Below are positions 15,311 to 24,428 of a stretch of DNA of 64,000 nucleotides, one piece after another (the stretch's first letter is position 1; every line of letters begins with the position of its first letter). Under the pieces are notes generated by a model. The model had not been told where the DNA came from. It did not search any database and saw only the letters and a list, made by a program, of their open reading frames with translations. Origin of the DNA: Cypionkella sp. (GTDB lineage: Bacteria; Pseudomonadota; Alphaproteobacteria; Rhodobacterales; Rhodobacteraceae). The stretch spans positions 59,447-123,446 of the forward strand of contig NZ_JAQGKQ010000046.1 in assembly GCF_028290025.1 (NCBI RefSeq), in the 5' to 3' direction. The position numbers were made by a program, and so were the translations under genes.

Positions 15311-17360
15311 AGCGACCTTCCACCAGCCACGCTGCAACTGCCAAACCTGCCGCCAAGATCAGCATCAGCCAACTGGGGACCAATGGACTGATGCGCAAGT
15401 CTTCGGTGACGTAAGCCTCACGCGGGATGATGCCGATCCAGCCGCGACCGGCAGCGGGGCGGCCTTCGCGGACGGTGCGGATGCTGGGCAAGCCCGCCTC
15501 AATCGGCTGGATACCGCCCTGCAGGGTGGCGACGATCGGGGCCAGGCCCTCGGCTGAGGCTAAGGTTTCGACGAACTCTTTAGGGGCAGACGTGCCGACA
15601 GCTACCACACGCACCAGATCGTCTTGTTGCAGACGATACAGACCCAAAGCGGGCGCTTTCCAGTCGGCGCTGTATTTGCCGGGACCGTCGGATGGCAGAG
15701 TCAGCGTTTCGGTTTTGCCATCCGGCCCGGTGATGGTCAGGTCGCCCGGAGGTTTGTCGGACACGGTGCGGCGGGTGATGGTCAGAACCTCGGCCTTGTT
15801 GGTGGCAGTCAGTGACTCCTCCTCTAGCTCCGGTTCTTTCAGCATCCAATGCGCGAGGCGGCGCAGCAATTCCAACTGCGGACCGCCGCCTTCATAGCCA
15901 CGGCCCCAAAGCCAAGCCTGATCTGAGGCGAGCACCGCGATGCGGCCTTTTTCAACGCGGTCCAGCACCAGCAAAGGTTTGTCTTGCGGGCCGGACATCA
16001 GCACCTGACCCCGCAGCAGATTGACGTCGATCATGCGAAACCAACGGCCCCAGCCTTTTGGGAACAAGGCTTCCAGCCCCTCGGTGACGGGATGGCGGCG
16101 GCCGAGGTCGGTGAGTTTGGGTTTGTAGCCTTCTTCGATGACTTGACTGGTGGGCTCGACAGGCAAGATTTCTGCCAAAGGCGAGCGCCAGAGGCTATCG
16201 ACAGCGCCAAATTCCGGGCCAGCGGCGACCAGCACTGTGCCGCCGTTTTTGACATATTGCACAACGTTATCAATATATTCCATCGGAAGGATGCCGCGCA
16301 TCCGGTAGCGGTCAAAGATGATAAGGTCGAAATCTTTGATTTTCTCGACGAACAATTCTCGCGTTGGAAAGGCGATCAGGGAGAGTTCCTCAACCGGCAC
16401 GCCATCTTGTTTTTCGGGTGGGCGCAGGATGGTGAAATGCACGAGATCGACCGAAGGGTCAGACTTCAAAAGGTTGCGCCAGACGCGCTCGCCTGCATGC
16501 GGTTCACCCGAAACCAGCAGCACACGCAGGCGGTCACGCACACCGTTGATCTGCACCACGGCAGTGTTGTTGCGGTCGGTCAGTTCGCCGTCCACGGGCG
16601 CTACCGAGAATTGCAGCACGTTCATGCCAGCGTGCGGCAGGCGGACGGGCAGTTCCATATCTTCGTTGACCGGAATGTCGAAGGTCATGGGCGCGTCGGA
16701 GTCAACGCCGATGGTCAGCGCCACCGAAGCACCAGCTGCGGCTGGCACTGCGCCTTTATCTTCAACTTTCAGCTTGAGGATAAACTCCTCGCCCAGAATC
16801 GCGAAGGCTGGGGCTTCTTCGATGATCAGATGACGATCCCAGTCTTGCTTTTTCCCGGTGAGCAGAACTTGCAAAGGTGCAGGTAAAGCGGGGGCGAGGT
16901 TTAGGTCATGCACTTGGCCGTCGGTGATCAGGATCGCCCCGGCAATGCGGGCGCGGGGTTCCTCGGCCATTGCTTGCGATAGTGCTGTCATCGCCAAGGT
17001 GCCCGCATCCTCGGGGCCATCGCCAAAGCGGATCAGCCGCAGTTCGGTGTTGGGCAGGGCCGCGACCTCGGCGGTAACCTTGGCGACGGCAGCTTCGGCT
17101 TGGGCTTTGCGATCTGACAGGGTTTGGCTAGAGCTTTCATCGACCAGCAGTAAAACGATATCGGACAATGGTTTGCGGTTTTCTTCCTGCAAGGACGGAT
17201 TGGCGAGCGCCACGCCCAAAGCAATGAACGCGAGGCCGCGCAACAGCCAACCGCGCAAGCCTTTCCACAAAGCGAAGGCCACCAGCAGACCGGCTATAAC
17301 GGCAAGCGCCCAGATCAAGGGGAGGGCGACTAGCGGATCGAAAACAACTGTCCGGCTCAT
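15291..17360 (-). CDS. Large membrane protein of the MoxR/DUF58/DUF4159 cluster
   Basis: The 689-residue protein has two N-terminal membrane segments (residues about 8-30 and 37-55), a long extracytoplasmic region and a C-terminal membrane segment (SWLMLILAAGLAVAAWLVEG). The first soluble part looks like a degenerate VWA fold (IVLLLVDESSSQTLSD, where MIDAS DxSxS is kept as DESSS; AGAILITDGQ). The later part resembles the class I glutamine-amidotransferase-like fold (FDLIIFDRYRM, VKNGGTVLVAAGPEFG) without the catalytic Cys. Its start overlaps the preceding gene's stop by four bases (ATGA). It probably forms an envelope complex with the DUF4159 protein under MoxR control; the exact role is unknown. 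Confidence 0.75.
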   Translation of the reverse strand: MSRTVVFDPLVALPLIWALAVIAGLLVAFALWKGLRGWLLRGLAFIALGVALANPSLQEENRKPLSDIVLLLVDESSSQTLSDRKAQAEAAVAKVTAEVAALPNTELRLIRFGDGPEDAGTLAMTALSQAMAEEPRARIAGAILITDGQVHDLNLAPALPAPLQVLLTGKKQDWDRHLIIEEAPAFAILGEEFILKLKVEDKGAVPAAAGASVALTIGVDSDAPMTFDIPVNEDMELPVRLPHAGMNVLQFSVAPVDGELTDRNNTAVVQINGVRDRLRVLLVSGEPHAGERVWRNLLKSDPSVDLVHFTILRPPEKQDGVPVEELSLIAFPTRELFVEKIKDFDLIIFDRYRMRGILPMEYIDNVVQYVKNGGTVLVAAGPEFGAVDSLWRSPLAEILPVEPTSQVIEEGYKPKLTDLGRRHPVTEGLEALFPKGWGRWFRMIDVNLLRGQVLMSGPQDKPLLVLDRVEKGRIAVLASDQAWLWGRGYEGGGPQLELLRRLAHWMLKEPELEEESLTATNKAEVLTITRRTVSDKPPGDLTITGPDGKTETLTLPSDGPGKYSADWKAPALGLYRLQQDDLVRVVAVGTSAPKEFVETLASAEGLAPIVATLQGGIQPIEAGLPSIRTVREGRPAAGRGWIGIIPREAYVTEDLRISPLVPSWLMLILAAGLAVAAWLVEGRFKRRAA

Positions 17361-20107
17361 TCGCCCAACCTTTCGAGCAGGGCAGGCACATGGACCTGAT
17401 CCGATTTATAGTTTCCGGTCAGCACATGCATGATGACGTTGATGCCGAAGCGGTAGGAAATCTCACGCTGATCCTCGCCCGCATAGCCGCGCCCCACCGG
17501 AAACATCGGCACGCCATCAGGGTCCGTGGCCCAAGCCGAGGCCCAATCGGCGCTACCGATAATCACCGGAGTCACGCCATCGTTAAGATTGCGAAACGGC
17601 ATGCCCTCGGCCTTTTCGGCTTCGGGATCAGAGGCTTCGACCCACACGGTGCCGCCAGCGAAACGACCGGGAAAGTCTTGCAGCAGATAGAAGCTGCGGG
17701 TCAGAACGTGATCTTTCGGCATTGGCTCTAGCGGCGGGATATCCAGACCGGATGCGATCAGTTGCAGCATCTGGCCTTCCGGCGTGTTGTCACCCGAGAG
17801 GCCCGCGATATCGCCATCGCGGGTGTCAAACATGATCATGCCGCCGGTGCGCAGAAAGCGGTTCAGTTTGGCATAGGCGGCGGTCGAGGGGACAGGCTGG
17901 TTCGGGGTGATCGGCCAATATAAGAACGGGTAGAAGGCGAGGTCGTCATTCTCAAGATCAATGCTCATCGGAGTTTCGGGCTCCACGGCGGTGCGCAGCC
18001 AAAGCTGATCGCTAAGACCGCGCAGGCCCGCCTCTGACACCTGATCCATTGCCGCATCGCCGGTCTGCACGTAGGCCAGCACCACGCCGCGCGTCGCCTC
18101 TAGCGCTTTGATGTCATCGGGCACTTGGGCGCGGGCATCATGCGGGACAAACAGCGCGAGCATCACAGCGGCGGTGCGGGCAATGCCGCCAATCCGACCC
18201 GAAACCCAGAGCGCCGCGAGCACATCCAGCGCCAACATCAGCATTGCAGCGGTCAGCAGGATGCCCTTCAAAGCCTGGGCTTTGACGGCTGCGATGCCTT
18301 CGATCATCGTGCCAGCGGGCCAAGTCGCGGCGGTGATGGGGGTTTTGGGGCCAATCACGTTCAGCGCGACTTTACGATCTGCGCTGGCGTAAAGCCCGGC
18401 TGGCAGGCCCGGACCGGGGCCGGAAACCAGTGCTTTGCCCAGCTTTTCGCCCTCTACTCCGGCGATTTCGCCTGCATCACGTTCTACCCCGTAGCCGTCC
18501 ATTACCTTCTGCGGCACCCAAGTCAGGCCCGCTAGGTCCTGCGCATTGGGTTGGGCGGGCTTGGTGGAAACCGCCAGCCGCTCCAGCATTTGCACGAAAA
18601 GGCCCGACAGCGGCAGGCTGGACCATTCGGCATTGGCGGTAACATGCACCAGCACCACCTGGCCCGCACCGATTTCCTTGCGGGTCACCAAGGGCGTGCC
18701 ATCGGCGAGCGCCGCAATCGTGCGCTCGGTCAAGGTGGGGTCGGGTTGGGCGAGGACTTGCTCGGTGACGGTCACATCATCCGGGATGCTCAGGCCGTGG
18801 AAGGGCGAATCCTCGGGGAAAGGGGCCAAGGTTTTCGGTTCACCCCAGCTCATCGTACCGCCGACCGAACGGCCACCTTCGCGCAAGCGGACGGGCATCA
18901 GCGGGTCTTCTTCGGCGCGGGAAAGTTGGGACGCGGCCAGTCGAGGACCAGCAAAACGCAGCAGGAGGCCGCCCTTGTTTACCCATTCTAGCAGGCTATC
19001 GCTTTCCGCCGGGGTTAGTTTGGCGACATCGGCTAGGATGATCACATCGGGATTGGCGGGGATCACGTCGGACAGGCCGCCTTCGACCAGATCAGCGACG
19101 GGGGTTAGAGCTTGGCGCAGGTAGTAGGTGGGTTGCAGCAGCGGCAGACCCTCGCGGTCGGCAGTGCCACCGATCACCGCGATTTTACGGCGCTTCAGGC
19201 TGTCATCGGTCAGGCTAACGGCACCGGCACTGCGCTGGCCCAAGAGTTCAAACCGCGTAACGCGGTTGCGCAATTCGGGCGGCAGGTCGAGGCTGGCTTT
19301 CGCCTCCGCTGCGTTCACGTCGAAATGCAGGCTGCCGCGCGCGAGTTCGCGGTCAATACCGGAGGGGTCAGGACCGCGGGCGATCACATCAAGATCGGCG
19401 GTATCGCTGGGCAGGCGGGCGGCAGTCAGAGTAATTTTGCCGTCTTCATACACGGCTGGACGCAGCGCAAAAACTGGGCGCGGCGACAGGAAAGCGGTGA
19501 GGCTGCCTTTGGTATTCAAGGCTGTCAGGAGGACATCGCGACCCGGGTGGTCAAGGCCGTCCGAGAACCAGTAGCTGTCGAAGGCGCTTTCGGGCAGGAT
19601 TTTCGACCATTCTTCAAATGCTTGTGGCGCGAACGGTTGCGGCTCCATCGCGGCGAGCCGCCCCGTCCAAGCCTCGGCGTTCTGAAATTCCACGGGCTGC
19701 GGCAGATCGGTCAGCCGAATGACAGCGACGGTGCGGCCCGAACGGCCAGCTTCGGCAAGAAGACTGTTCGCCTTCTCAATGCGGGCGGGCCAGTCGCGCG
19801 CGTCGGCCCAACCGCCATCCAAAACAACCAGCAGCGGACCAGTGCCCGCCGCACGGTTTTCCGGGTTCAACACCGGGCCGGCAAATCCGATAATAGCGGC
19901 CGCCACCGCCAAAGCCCGCAGCAATAACAGCCACCAAGGGGTCTTGTCGGCTTGGCGATCTTCATCCGTCAAGCCAAGCAGGAGGGCAACGGCGGGGAAG
20001 CGACGACGGATCGGCGCGGGGGGGATGGCGCGGAGGAGGAGCCACAGGATCGGTAGGGCGATCAGCCCCCAGAGCAGCCAAGGCGTGTTGAAGGCGAACA
20101 TACTCAT
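17357..20107 (-). CDS. DUF4159 membrane protein with BatA-like N-terminus
   Basis: The 916-residue protein opens with the BatA-type N-terminal membrane module (FNTPWLLWGLIALPILWLLL, then RRRFPAVALLLGL and a second membrane segment near 58-75). A large middle region has a degenerate VWA/amidotransferase-like fold (GPLLVVLDGGWADARDW; DVIILADVAKLTPAE), a membrane segment lies near 620-640, and the C-terminal DUF4159 domain includes DLAFYPFLYWPITPNQP, GGMIMFDTRDGD and EISYRFGINVIMHVLTGNYK. It overlaps both neighbours by ATGA junctions. Such BatA-like proteins work with MoxR ATPases and DUF58 proteins in envelope assembly or stress tolerance in other bacteria; here that is inference from the gene order. 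Confidence 0.85.
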   Translation of the reverse strand: MSMFAFNTPWLLWGLIALPILWLLLRAIPPAPIRRRFPAVALLLGLTDEDRQADKTPWWLLLLRALAVAAAIIGFAGPVLNPENRAAGTGPLLVVLDGGWADARDWPARIEKANSLLAEAGRSGRTVAVIRLTDLPQPVEFQNAEAWTGRLAAMEPQPFAPQAFEEWSKILPESAFDSYWFSDGLDHPGRDVLLTALNTKGSLTAFLSPRPVFALRPAVYEDGKITLTAARLPSDTADLDVIARGPDPSGIDRELARGSLHFDVNAAEAKASLDLPPELRNRVTRFELLGQRSAGAVSLTDDSLKRRKIAVIGGTADREGLPLLQPTYYLRQALTPVADLVEGGLSDVIPANPDVIILADVAKLTPAESDSLLEWVNKGGLLLRFAGPRLAASQLSRAEEDPLMPVRLREGGRSVGGTMSWGEPKTLAPFPEDSPFHGLSIPDDVTVTEQVLAQPDPTLTERTIAALADGTPLVTRKEIGAGQVVLVHVTANAEWSSLPLSGLFVQMLERLAVSTKPAQPNAQDLAGLTWVPQKVMDGYGVERDAGEIAGVEGEKLGKALVSGPGPGLPAGLYASADRKVALNVIGPKTPITAATWPAGTMIEGIAAVKAQALKGILLTAAMLMLALDVLAALWVSGRIGGIARTAAVMLALFVPHDARAQVPDDIKALEATRGVVLAYVQTGDAAMDQVSEAGLRGLSDQLWLRTAVEPETPMSIDLENDDLAFYPFLYWPITPNQPVPSTAAYAKLNRFLRTGGMIMFDTRDGDIAGLSGDNTPEGQMLQLIASGLDIPPLEPMPKDHVLTRSFYLLQDFPGRFAGGTVWVEASDPEAEKAEGMPFRNLNDGVTPVIIGSADWASAWATDPDGVPMFPVGRGYAGEDQREISYRFGINVIMHVLTGNYKSDQVHVPALLERLGE

Positions 20108-20970
20108 CGGCCACCTTCCAGCGCGCTATAGGCCCACAGCAGCGCCGTTTGCGCTGATTGCCCGGTGTGGTGGCAGTGGTAATGCCAGCCCATTGCGCGG
20201 GCTAAAGTGGCAAGACGCGCTTTGCGTTCGGCGAGGCGGTCTAGATAGCGCGTGCGCAAATCGCCAGCCGATTGGGTTTCGTGTTTAAGAGAGCCTTGCA
20301 TGGATTCAAACACGGTGCGGCCTTGGTAGGGGAAATCTTCCTCTGCGGGATCAAGCACTTGTAGCAGAACACCGCGCACACCACGATCTGCGGCAAGAGT
20401 GAGGGCAGTCTCTAACGGCTCAAGATTGCTCAAAAAATCGGACAGGAAAACAGCGCGGCCATGGCTGACCATGCCTGCCACATCGGGTGTGCCATAGTCG
20501 TCAGCTCCATCAGAGGACAAGCCTTCGAGCAGCGCCATGATCTGCGCGCGTCCCGGTTTGGGAGCGGTGCCAGACAGGCCGACCCGTTCACCGCCACGCA
20601 GAAGTAGCACCGATAAAGCCAGTGCCAGCAACCGCGCGCGGTCGAGTTTCGTCGCTCGATCTTTGTCACCGGAAAATGTCATTGAGCGGGCGGCATCGAC
20701 CCAGAGTGTCACCGATTGCGCCGCTTGCCATTCGCGTTCGCGGACGAAATGCGCGTCGGAACGGGCGGAACGCCGCCAATCAATCGAGCGCGCCGCATCG
20801 CCCTGATGGGCGGGGCGGTATTGCCAGAACTCATCGCCTTGGCCTGCGCGACGGCGGCCATGTTCGCCAAGCATCAGCGTTGCCGCCAAATGTTCGGCTT
20901 CTGCCAGAAGGGCTGGCAGCGATTGGCCAAGCGTTTCGGCTCGGGCGCGCAGATCGGCGGATATGCTCAC
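20104..20970 (-). CDS. DUF58 domain protein
   Basis: The 288-residue protein has the DUF58 signature in its first third (GQGDEFWQYRPAHQGDAARS followed by IDWRRSAR) and then a degenerate VWA-like fold (VTLWVDAARSM with partial MIDAS character; GRAVFLSDFLSNLEPL). It is cytosolic or peripheral, as no membrane segment is predicted. DUF58 proteins are regular partners of MoxR ATPases. It overlaps the moxR stop and the DUF4159 start by 4 bases each, so all four genes of the cluster should be made in step. Confidence 0.88.
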   Translation of the reverse strand: MSISADLRARAETLGQSLPALLAEAEHLAATLMLGEHGRRRAGQGDEFWQYRPAHQGDAARSIDWRRSARSDAHFVREREWQAAQSVTLWVDAARSMTFSGDKDRATKLDRARLLALALSVLLLRGGERVGLSGTAPKPGRAQIMALLEGLSSDGADDYGTPDVAGMVSHGRAVFLSDFLSNLEPLETALTLAADRGVRGVLLQVLDPAEEDFPYQGRTVFESMQGSLKHETQSAGDLRTRYLDRLAERKARLATLARAMGWHYHCHHTGQSAQTALLWAYSALEGGR

Positions 20971-21971
20971 GCAGCAGCCTCAAGTTTCAAGCTGCGGCTG
21001 ATGGTGCGGTCAATCAGGCTCGACAGGGTTTCGCCACGCGCCCGGGCGGCGAAGGACAAAGCCATGCGGTGCTCCAGCACAGGCTTCGCCATCTCGGCGA
21101 CATCGGCGATAGAGGGCACCAAGCGGCCATCCAGCAGCGCGCGGGCGCGGACGGTTAGCATCAGGGCTTGGGCTGCACGCGGGCCGGGGCCCCAAGACAG
21201 GCTGCCTGCCAGATCTCGGCCTTCAGGCTCACCCGGACGGCAGGCGCGGACCAGATCAAGGATCGCTTCGACCACCTGATCGCCCACAGGCATCCGGCGC
21301 AGCACGGTTTGGGCGGCGAGCAGTTCATCGGCGCTAAACACTTGATGGGCTTCAGATTCGGTGGCCCCTGTAGTGGCGAGCAGAATGTCACGCTCATGCG
21401 CGCGGGTGGGGTAATCGACGTTCACTTGCAGAAGGAAACGGTCAAGCTGCGCTTCGGGGAGCGGATAAGTGCCTTCCTGTTCAATCGGGTTTTGCGTGGC
21501 AAGCACATGAAACGGACGGCCCAAAGCACGGTGCTGGCCTGCGATGGTGACTTCCTTTTCCTGCATGGCTTGCAGCAAAGCCGACTGGGTGCGGGGGCTG
21601 GCGCGGTTGATCTCATCCGCCATTAGCAGTTGGCAAAATACCGGGCCTTCGATGAAACGGAAGGCGCGGCTGCCATCGGCGGCGGTTTCCAGCACTTCGG
21701 AGCCCAGAATATCGGCGGGCATCAGATCGGGGGTGAACTGGATGCGGTTGCCTTTTAGGCCCATCACGGTGCTGAGCGTATCGACCAGCAAGGTCTTTCC
21801 CAGACCCGGCAAACCGACCAACAAAGCATGGCCACCACACAACATCGCGGCCAGAACCTGATCGACCACCTTGTCTTGCCCGATGAAGCGCTGGTTGATC
21901 GAGGCCTTGGCTTGCGCCAACCGCGCGCCCAAGGTTTCGATCTCGGCGACAAGCTGGGTTGGATCGGCCAT
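20967..21971 (-). CDS. MoxR-family AAA+ ATPase
   Basis: The 334-residue AAA+ ATPase has Walker A GLPGLGKT (about residues 54-61), the pre-sensor insert QFTPDLMPADILGSEVLE, Walker B LLMADEINRASPRTQSALL, sensor 1 VLATQNPIEQEGTYPLPEAQ and a C-terminal lid. MoxR ATPases act as chaperones that mature VWA-type protein complexes. ATG 21971 has GGAG upstream and gives the conserved start; in-frame ATGs further upstream give a non-conserved extension that overlaps the divergent gene. It is the first gene of the run moxR-DUF58-DUF4159-membrane protein, which is read leftwards from the region near 21972-22031. Confidence 0.93.
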   Translation of the reverse strand: MADPTQLVAEIETLGARLAQAKASINQRFIGQDKVVDQVLAAMLCGGHALLVGLPGLGKTLLVDTLSTVMGLKGNRIQFTPDLMPADILGSEVLETAADGSRAFRFIEGPVFCQLLMADEINRASPRTQSALLQAMQEKEVTIAGQHRALGRPFHVLATQNPIEQEGTYPLPEAQLDRFLLQVNVDYPTRAHERDILLATTGATESEAHQVFSADELLAAQTVLRRMPVGDQVVEAILDLVRACRPGEPEGRDLAGSLSWGPGPRAAQALMLTVRARALLDGRLVPSIADVAEMAKPVLEHRMALSFAARARGETLSSLIDRTISRSLKLEAAA

Positions 21972-22031
21972 GACAATTCTCCGGAACAGGTTATATGCTG
22001 CCATATGATCCAAACTGGGTGTCAGGCACAA

Positions 22032-22625
22032 ATGGCAAAGAGCGAAGATGCACAAATGATCGTGAAACCGCTGGCCGATGGGCTGGCTGCGGTGCAGGCT
22101 GCCGCAAAAAAGGGCCCGCCGCCGGTGCATTTGTGGCATCCGCCGTTTTGCGGCGACATAGATATGCGGATCGCGCGGGATGGGACGTGGTTTCACGAAG
22201 GCTCACCGATTGGTCGGATGCCGATGGTGAAGCTGTTCTCGTCGATTCTGCGGCGGGAAGGGGATGAGTATTTTCTGGTCACTCCGGTCGAGAAAGTGCG
22301 GATCAAGGTCGATGACGCGCCGATGCTGGCGGTGAATTTTGAAGTGGAGGGTGAGAAGAAGGATCAGCGGCTGCGGTTCTTCACTAAGACTGAGGATGAG
22401 GTGGTTGCTGGCGCGGATAATCCGATTCGGGTGATGATCGGGGAGGGCGGGGAGCCTGCGCCGTACGTGCACATCCGGGCGGGGCTGGAGGCGTTGATTG
22501 ACCGCAAATCGTTCTATCGGTTGATGGAATTGGGAGTTCACGCCGAGCATCAGGGGATCAGCTGGTTCGGGCTTTGGTCAGATGGGTGTTTCTTTCCGGT
22601 GATTCCTTCGCTAGACCTGCGCTGA
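22032..22625 (+). CDS. DUF1285 domain protein
   Basis: This 197-residue protein is recognised by HLWHPPFCGDIDMRIARDGTWFHEGSPIGR near the N-terminus (family hallmark), LFSSILRREGDEYFLVTPVEK in the middle and the C-terminal VHAEHQGISWFGLWSDGCFF. DUF1285 proteins are small beta-rich cytosolic proteins with known structures but no assigned function. The start is placed at ATG 22032; ATG 22056 is an alternative. The stop overlaps the hyi start (TGATG), so the two are translationally coupled. It is divergent from moxR across 60 bases. Confidence 0.88.
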   Translation: MAKSEDAQMIVKPLADGLAAVQAAAKKGPPPVHLWHPPFCGDIDMRIARDGTWFHEGSPIGRMPMVKLFSSILRREGDEYFLVTPVEKVRIKVDDAPMLAVNFEVEGEKKDQRLRFFTKTEDEVVAGADNPIRVMIGEGGEPAPYVHIRAGLEALIDRKSFYRLMELGVHAEHQGISWFGLWSDGCFFPVIPSLDLR

Positions 22626-23401
22626 TGCCTCAGTTCGCCGCCAACCTGACTATGCTTTTCACCGAGGTTTCCCCCCTCGACCGCCCCGGCCTCGCCGCGC
22701 AGGCGGGGTTCGATGGTGCGGAAATCCTGTTTCCCTACGATTATCCCGCAAAGGAATGGGAGGCCGCTTTGGCTGGGCTGCCGCTTGCGATGATCAACAC
22801 GCCCCCGGGCGACTGGGCAGCGGGGGATCGTGGCTTTGCGGCGGTTCCGGGTGAGGAGCAGCGGTTTCGAGACGGGTTCTTGCGGGCGGCAGAACTCGCT
22901 TCTCGGCTGGGGGCTGCTCGTCTGCATGTGATGGCAGGGGTGGCGAAGGGGCCGCAGGCGGAGCAGGTTTATGTGGAGAACCTGACTTGGGCTGCGGGGC
23001 AGGCGCCGGATTTGACGATCACGCTGGAGCCTTTGAATCCCGATGATATGCCTGGCTATTTCCTGAACGACTTCGATCAGGCGGGGCGGATCGTTGAGGA
23101 TCTGGGATTGGCTCGGGTTGGTATTCAGTTCGATTTGTGGCACGCGGCGCGGATTCATGGCGATGCGGCGGCGGTTTGGGCGCGACATTCTGCCCGGATC
23201 AATCATGTCCAGATCGCGGGGTTTCCGAGCCGGAACGAGCCGGGCGGCGGCGGGTTTGATATCACCGGACTTTGTTCTGCTCTGGATGAGGGCGGCTATT
23301 CGGGCTGGGTTTCGGCGGAATATCGGCCCTCGCGCGCTACGGTGCATGGGCTGGCTTGGCTCGGGGCTTTGAAGGCGCGATCGAGGTTGATCGGAGTCTG
23401 A
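22625..23401 (+). CDS. hyi: Hydroxypyruvate isomerase-like TIM-barrel protein
   Basis: The 258-residue protein belongs to the Hyi/xylose-isomerase-like TIM-barrel family. Recognisable parts are MPQFAANLTMLFTEVSPLDR, the strand GFDGAEILFPYDYPA, the metal-site Glu in ITLEPLNPDDMPGYFL, IQFDLWHAARIHGD and the last barrel strand GWVSAEYRPS, which together supply the Glu/Asp/His/Glu metal ligands. It interconverts hydroxypyruvate and tartronate semialdehyde in glyoxylate metabolism, a pathway that also receives product from glycolate oxidase, although glcDEF is 8 kb away on the other strand. The start overlaps the DUF1285 stop. Related sugar isomerases cannot be excluded. Confidence 0.87.
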   Translation: MPQFAANLTMLFTEVSPLDRPGLAAQAGFDGAEILFPYDYPAKEWEAALAGLPLAMINTPPGDWAAGDRGFAAVPGEEQRFRDGFLRAAELASRLGAARLHVMAGVAKGPQAEQVYVENLTWAAGQAPDLTITLEPLNPDDMPGYFLNDFDQAGRIVEDLGLARVGIQFDLWHAARIHGDAAAVWARHSARINHVQIAGFPSRNEPGGGGFDITGLCSALDEGGYSGWVSAEYRPSRATVHGLAWLGALKARSRLIGV

Positions 23402-23541
23402 AGCTGGCCGATGTCCACACGTGGCGTGGGCTTGGGGTTTATATTTATCAATGGGTTGGATGGGTGGCTTTAAGGGTTTCTTATGGTTTGCGTGTCGTTT
23501 GTCTTTATGATTTTCAAGGTCGTTACTGCCGTTCTGTGGAA

Positions 23542-23568
23542 GCCTCCGGCGGGGATATTTGGACCAAT
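23542..23568 (+). repeat. Short intergenic motif, copy 1
   Basis: GCCTCCGGCGGGGATATTTGG followed by ACCAAT matches the copy at 24284 at 24 of 27 positions. It lies in the 268-base gap before the ParD-like gene, which is otherwise without recognisable features. I recall motifs of this kind (CCTCCGGCGGG then TATTTGG) between genes in Rhodobacteraceae genomes; the function is unknown to me. Confidence 0.7.
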
Positions 23569-23669
23569 ACGAATTTGTTTGCTGTCGGCCAAAGGCTGGC
23601 CGGTTGAATGCCGTTGCAGGATAGAGTCGCTGGTGTTAACTTGTGTACATGCGGCCACAGGAGGCTCTT

Positions 23670-23930
23670 ATGTCTGCCAGCACTACTCTGACAATTCGCA
23701 TCGATTCTGACTTGAAGGATAAACTGGGCCAGTTGGCGCAGGATACTCGGCGGAGCAATTCTTTCTTGGCAGCAGAGGCCGTATCGGCTTATGTAGAGCG
23801 CGAGTTGGCGATCATTGGCGGGATTCAACGTGGGCTGGCCGATGTCGAGGCGGGGCGGGTTGCGACACATGATGACGCGATGGCGGAGCTTTACGCGGCG
23901 ATTGATGCGGCAAAAGGCAGTAAGATTTGA
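23670..23930 (+). CDS. ParD-like ribbon-helix-helix antitoxin
   Basis: The 86-residue protein has an N-terminal ribbon-helix-helix DNA-binding domain (TTLTIRIDSDLKDKLGQLA followed by RRSNSFLAAEAVSAYVERE) and a C-terminal acidic/Ala-rich tail that would wrap the toxin. It should neutralise the ParE-like protein and repress the pair's own promoter. ATG 23670 has a strong AGGAGG 8 bases upstream, and the earlier in-frame ATG at 23643 lies before that site. The stop overlaps the toxin's TTG start by 4 bases. Confidence 0.92.
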   Translation: MSASTTLTIRIDSDLKDKLGQLAQDTRRSNSFLAAEAVSAYVERELAIIGGIQRGLADVEAGRVATHDDAMAELYAAIDAAKGSKI

Positions 23931-24235
23931 CTCGCGCTGTCGTTTGGTCGCGTGATGCGCTGGACGATCTGAAGGCTCAACTGATCTACATAGCGTCGGA
24001 TAATCCTGACGCGGCGCGACGGGTGGCCGATGCTTTGCGGGATGCTGCGGAGGGGCTTGGCCAGATTGCGACGGGGCGGGCGGGCCGGGTTGTGGGGACT
24101 TATGAAAAGTCTGTCACGCGACTGCCTTATATCATTGTCTATGTGATTTCAGCGCGCCTAGGGGCTGAGGTGCTTTCGATTGTTCGGGTTATCCATACCG
24201 CGCGGGATTGGCCGATGGGGCGGTGGCCCGAGTAG
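23927..24235 (+). CDS. RelE/ParE-superfamily toxin
   Basis: The 102-residue basic protein has the ParE fold pattern: VVWSRDALDDLKAQLIYIA, NPDAARRVADALRDAAEGLG, GRAGRVVGTYEKSVTRLPYIIVY and EVLSIVRVIHTARDWP at the C-terminus. ParE members poison DNA gyrase while RelE members cut mRNA; this sequence is closer to ParE by its RDW-type ending and partner, but the target is inferred. The start is TTG 23927, sharing 4 bases with the antitoxin stop, so less toxin than antitoxin may be made. Confidence 0.9.
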   Translation: MTRAVVWSRDALDDLKAQLIYIASDNPDAARRVADALRDAAEGLGQIATGRAGRVVGTYEKSVTRLPYIIVYVISARLGAEVLSIVRVIHTARDWPMGRWPE

Positions 24236-24283
24236 GGCTTTAGGGTGCGAGTTCAGCGTGCTGGCTGTGGTTGAGAGCTTGGT

Positions 24284-24310
24284 GCCTCCGGCGGGAGTAT
24301 TTGGGCCAAT
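24284..24310 (+). repeat. Short intergenic motif, copy 2
   Basis: This direct repeat of 23542-23568 (24 of 27 identical) lies 48 bases after the toxin stop and in the same orientation as copy 1. The two copies bracket the toxin-antitoxin pair. The CCTCCGGCGGG part could form a short GC hairpin. Confidence 0.7.
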
Positions 24311-24368
24311 GTGAAATGGCTAGGGCGGGCTTGCAGTTTAGGTTCGCATATCGGGCGATTTAGAAATG

Positions 24369-24408
24369 CAAAACGCGCGAAGGTTGCTTCGCGCGTTTTT
24401 GGGTTTTT
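24369..24408. terminator. Bidirectional intrinsic terminator (ftsK / toxin)
   Basis: The stem AAAACGCGCGAAG/CTTCGCGCGTTTT (24370-24382 with 24387-24399) with a GTTG loop is followed by TTTTTGGGTTTTT. It lies between the convergent toxin and ftsK genes and can end both transcripts. Confidence 0.85.
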
Positions 24409-24428
24409 GCAGTGAGCAGCCGTGAAGA

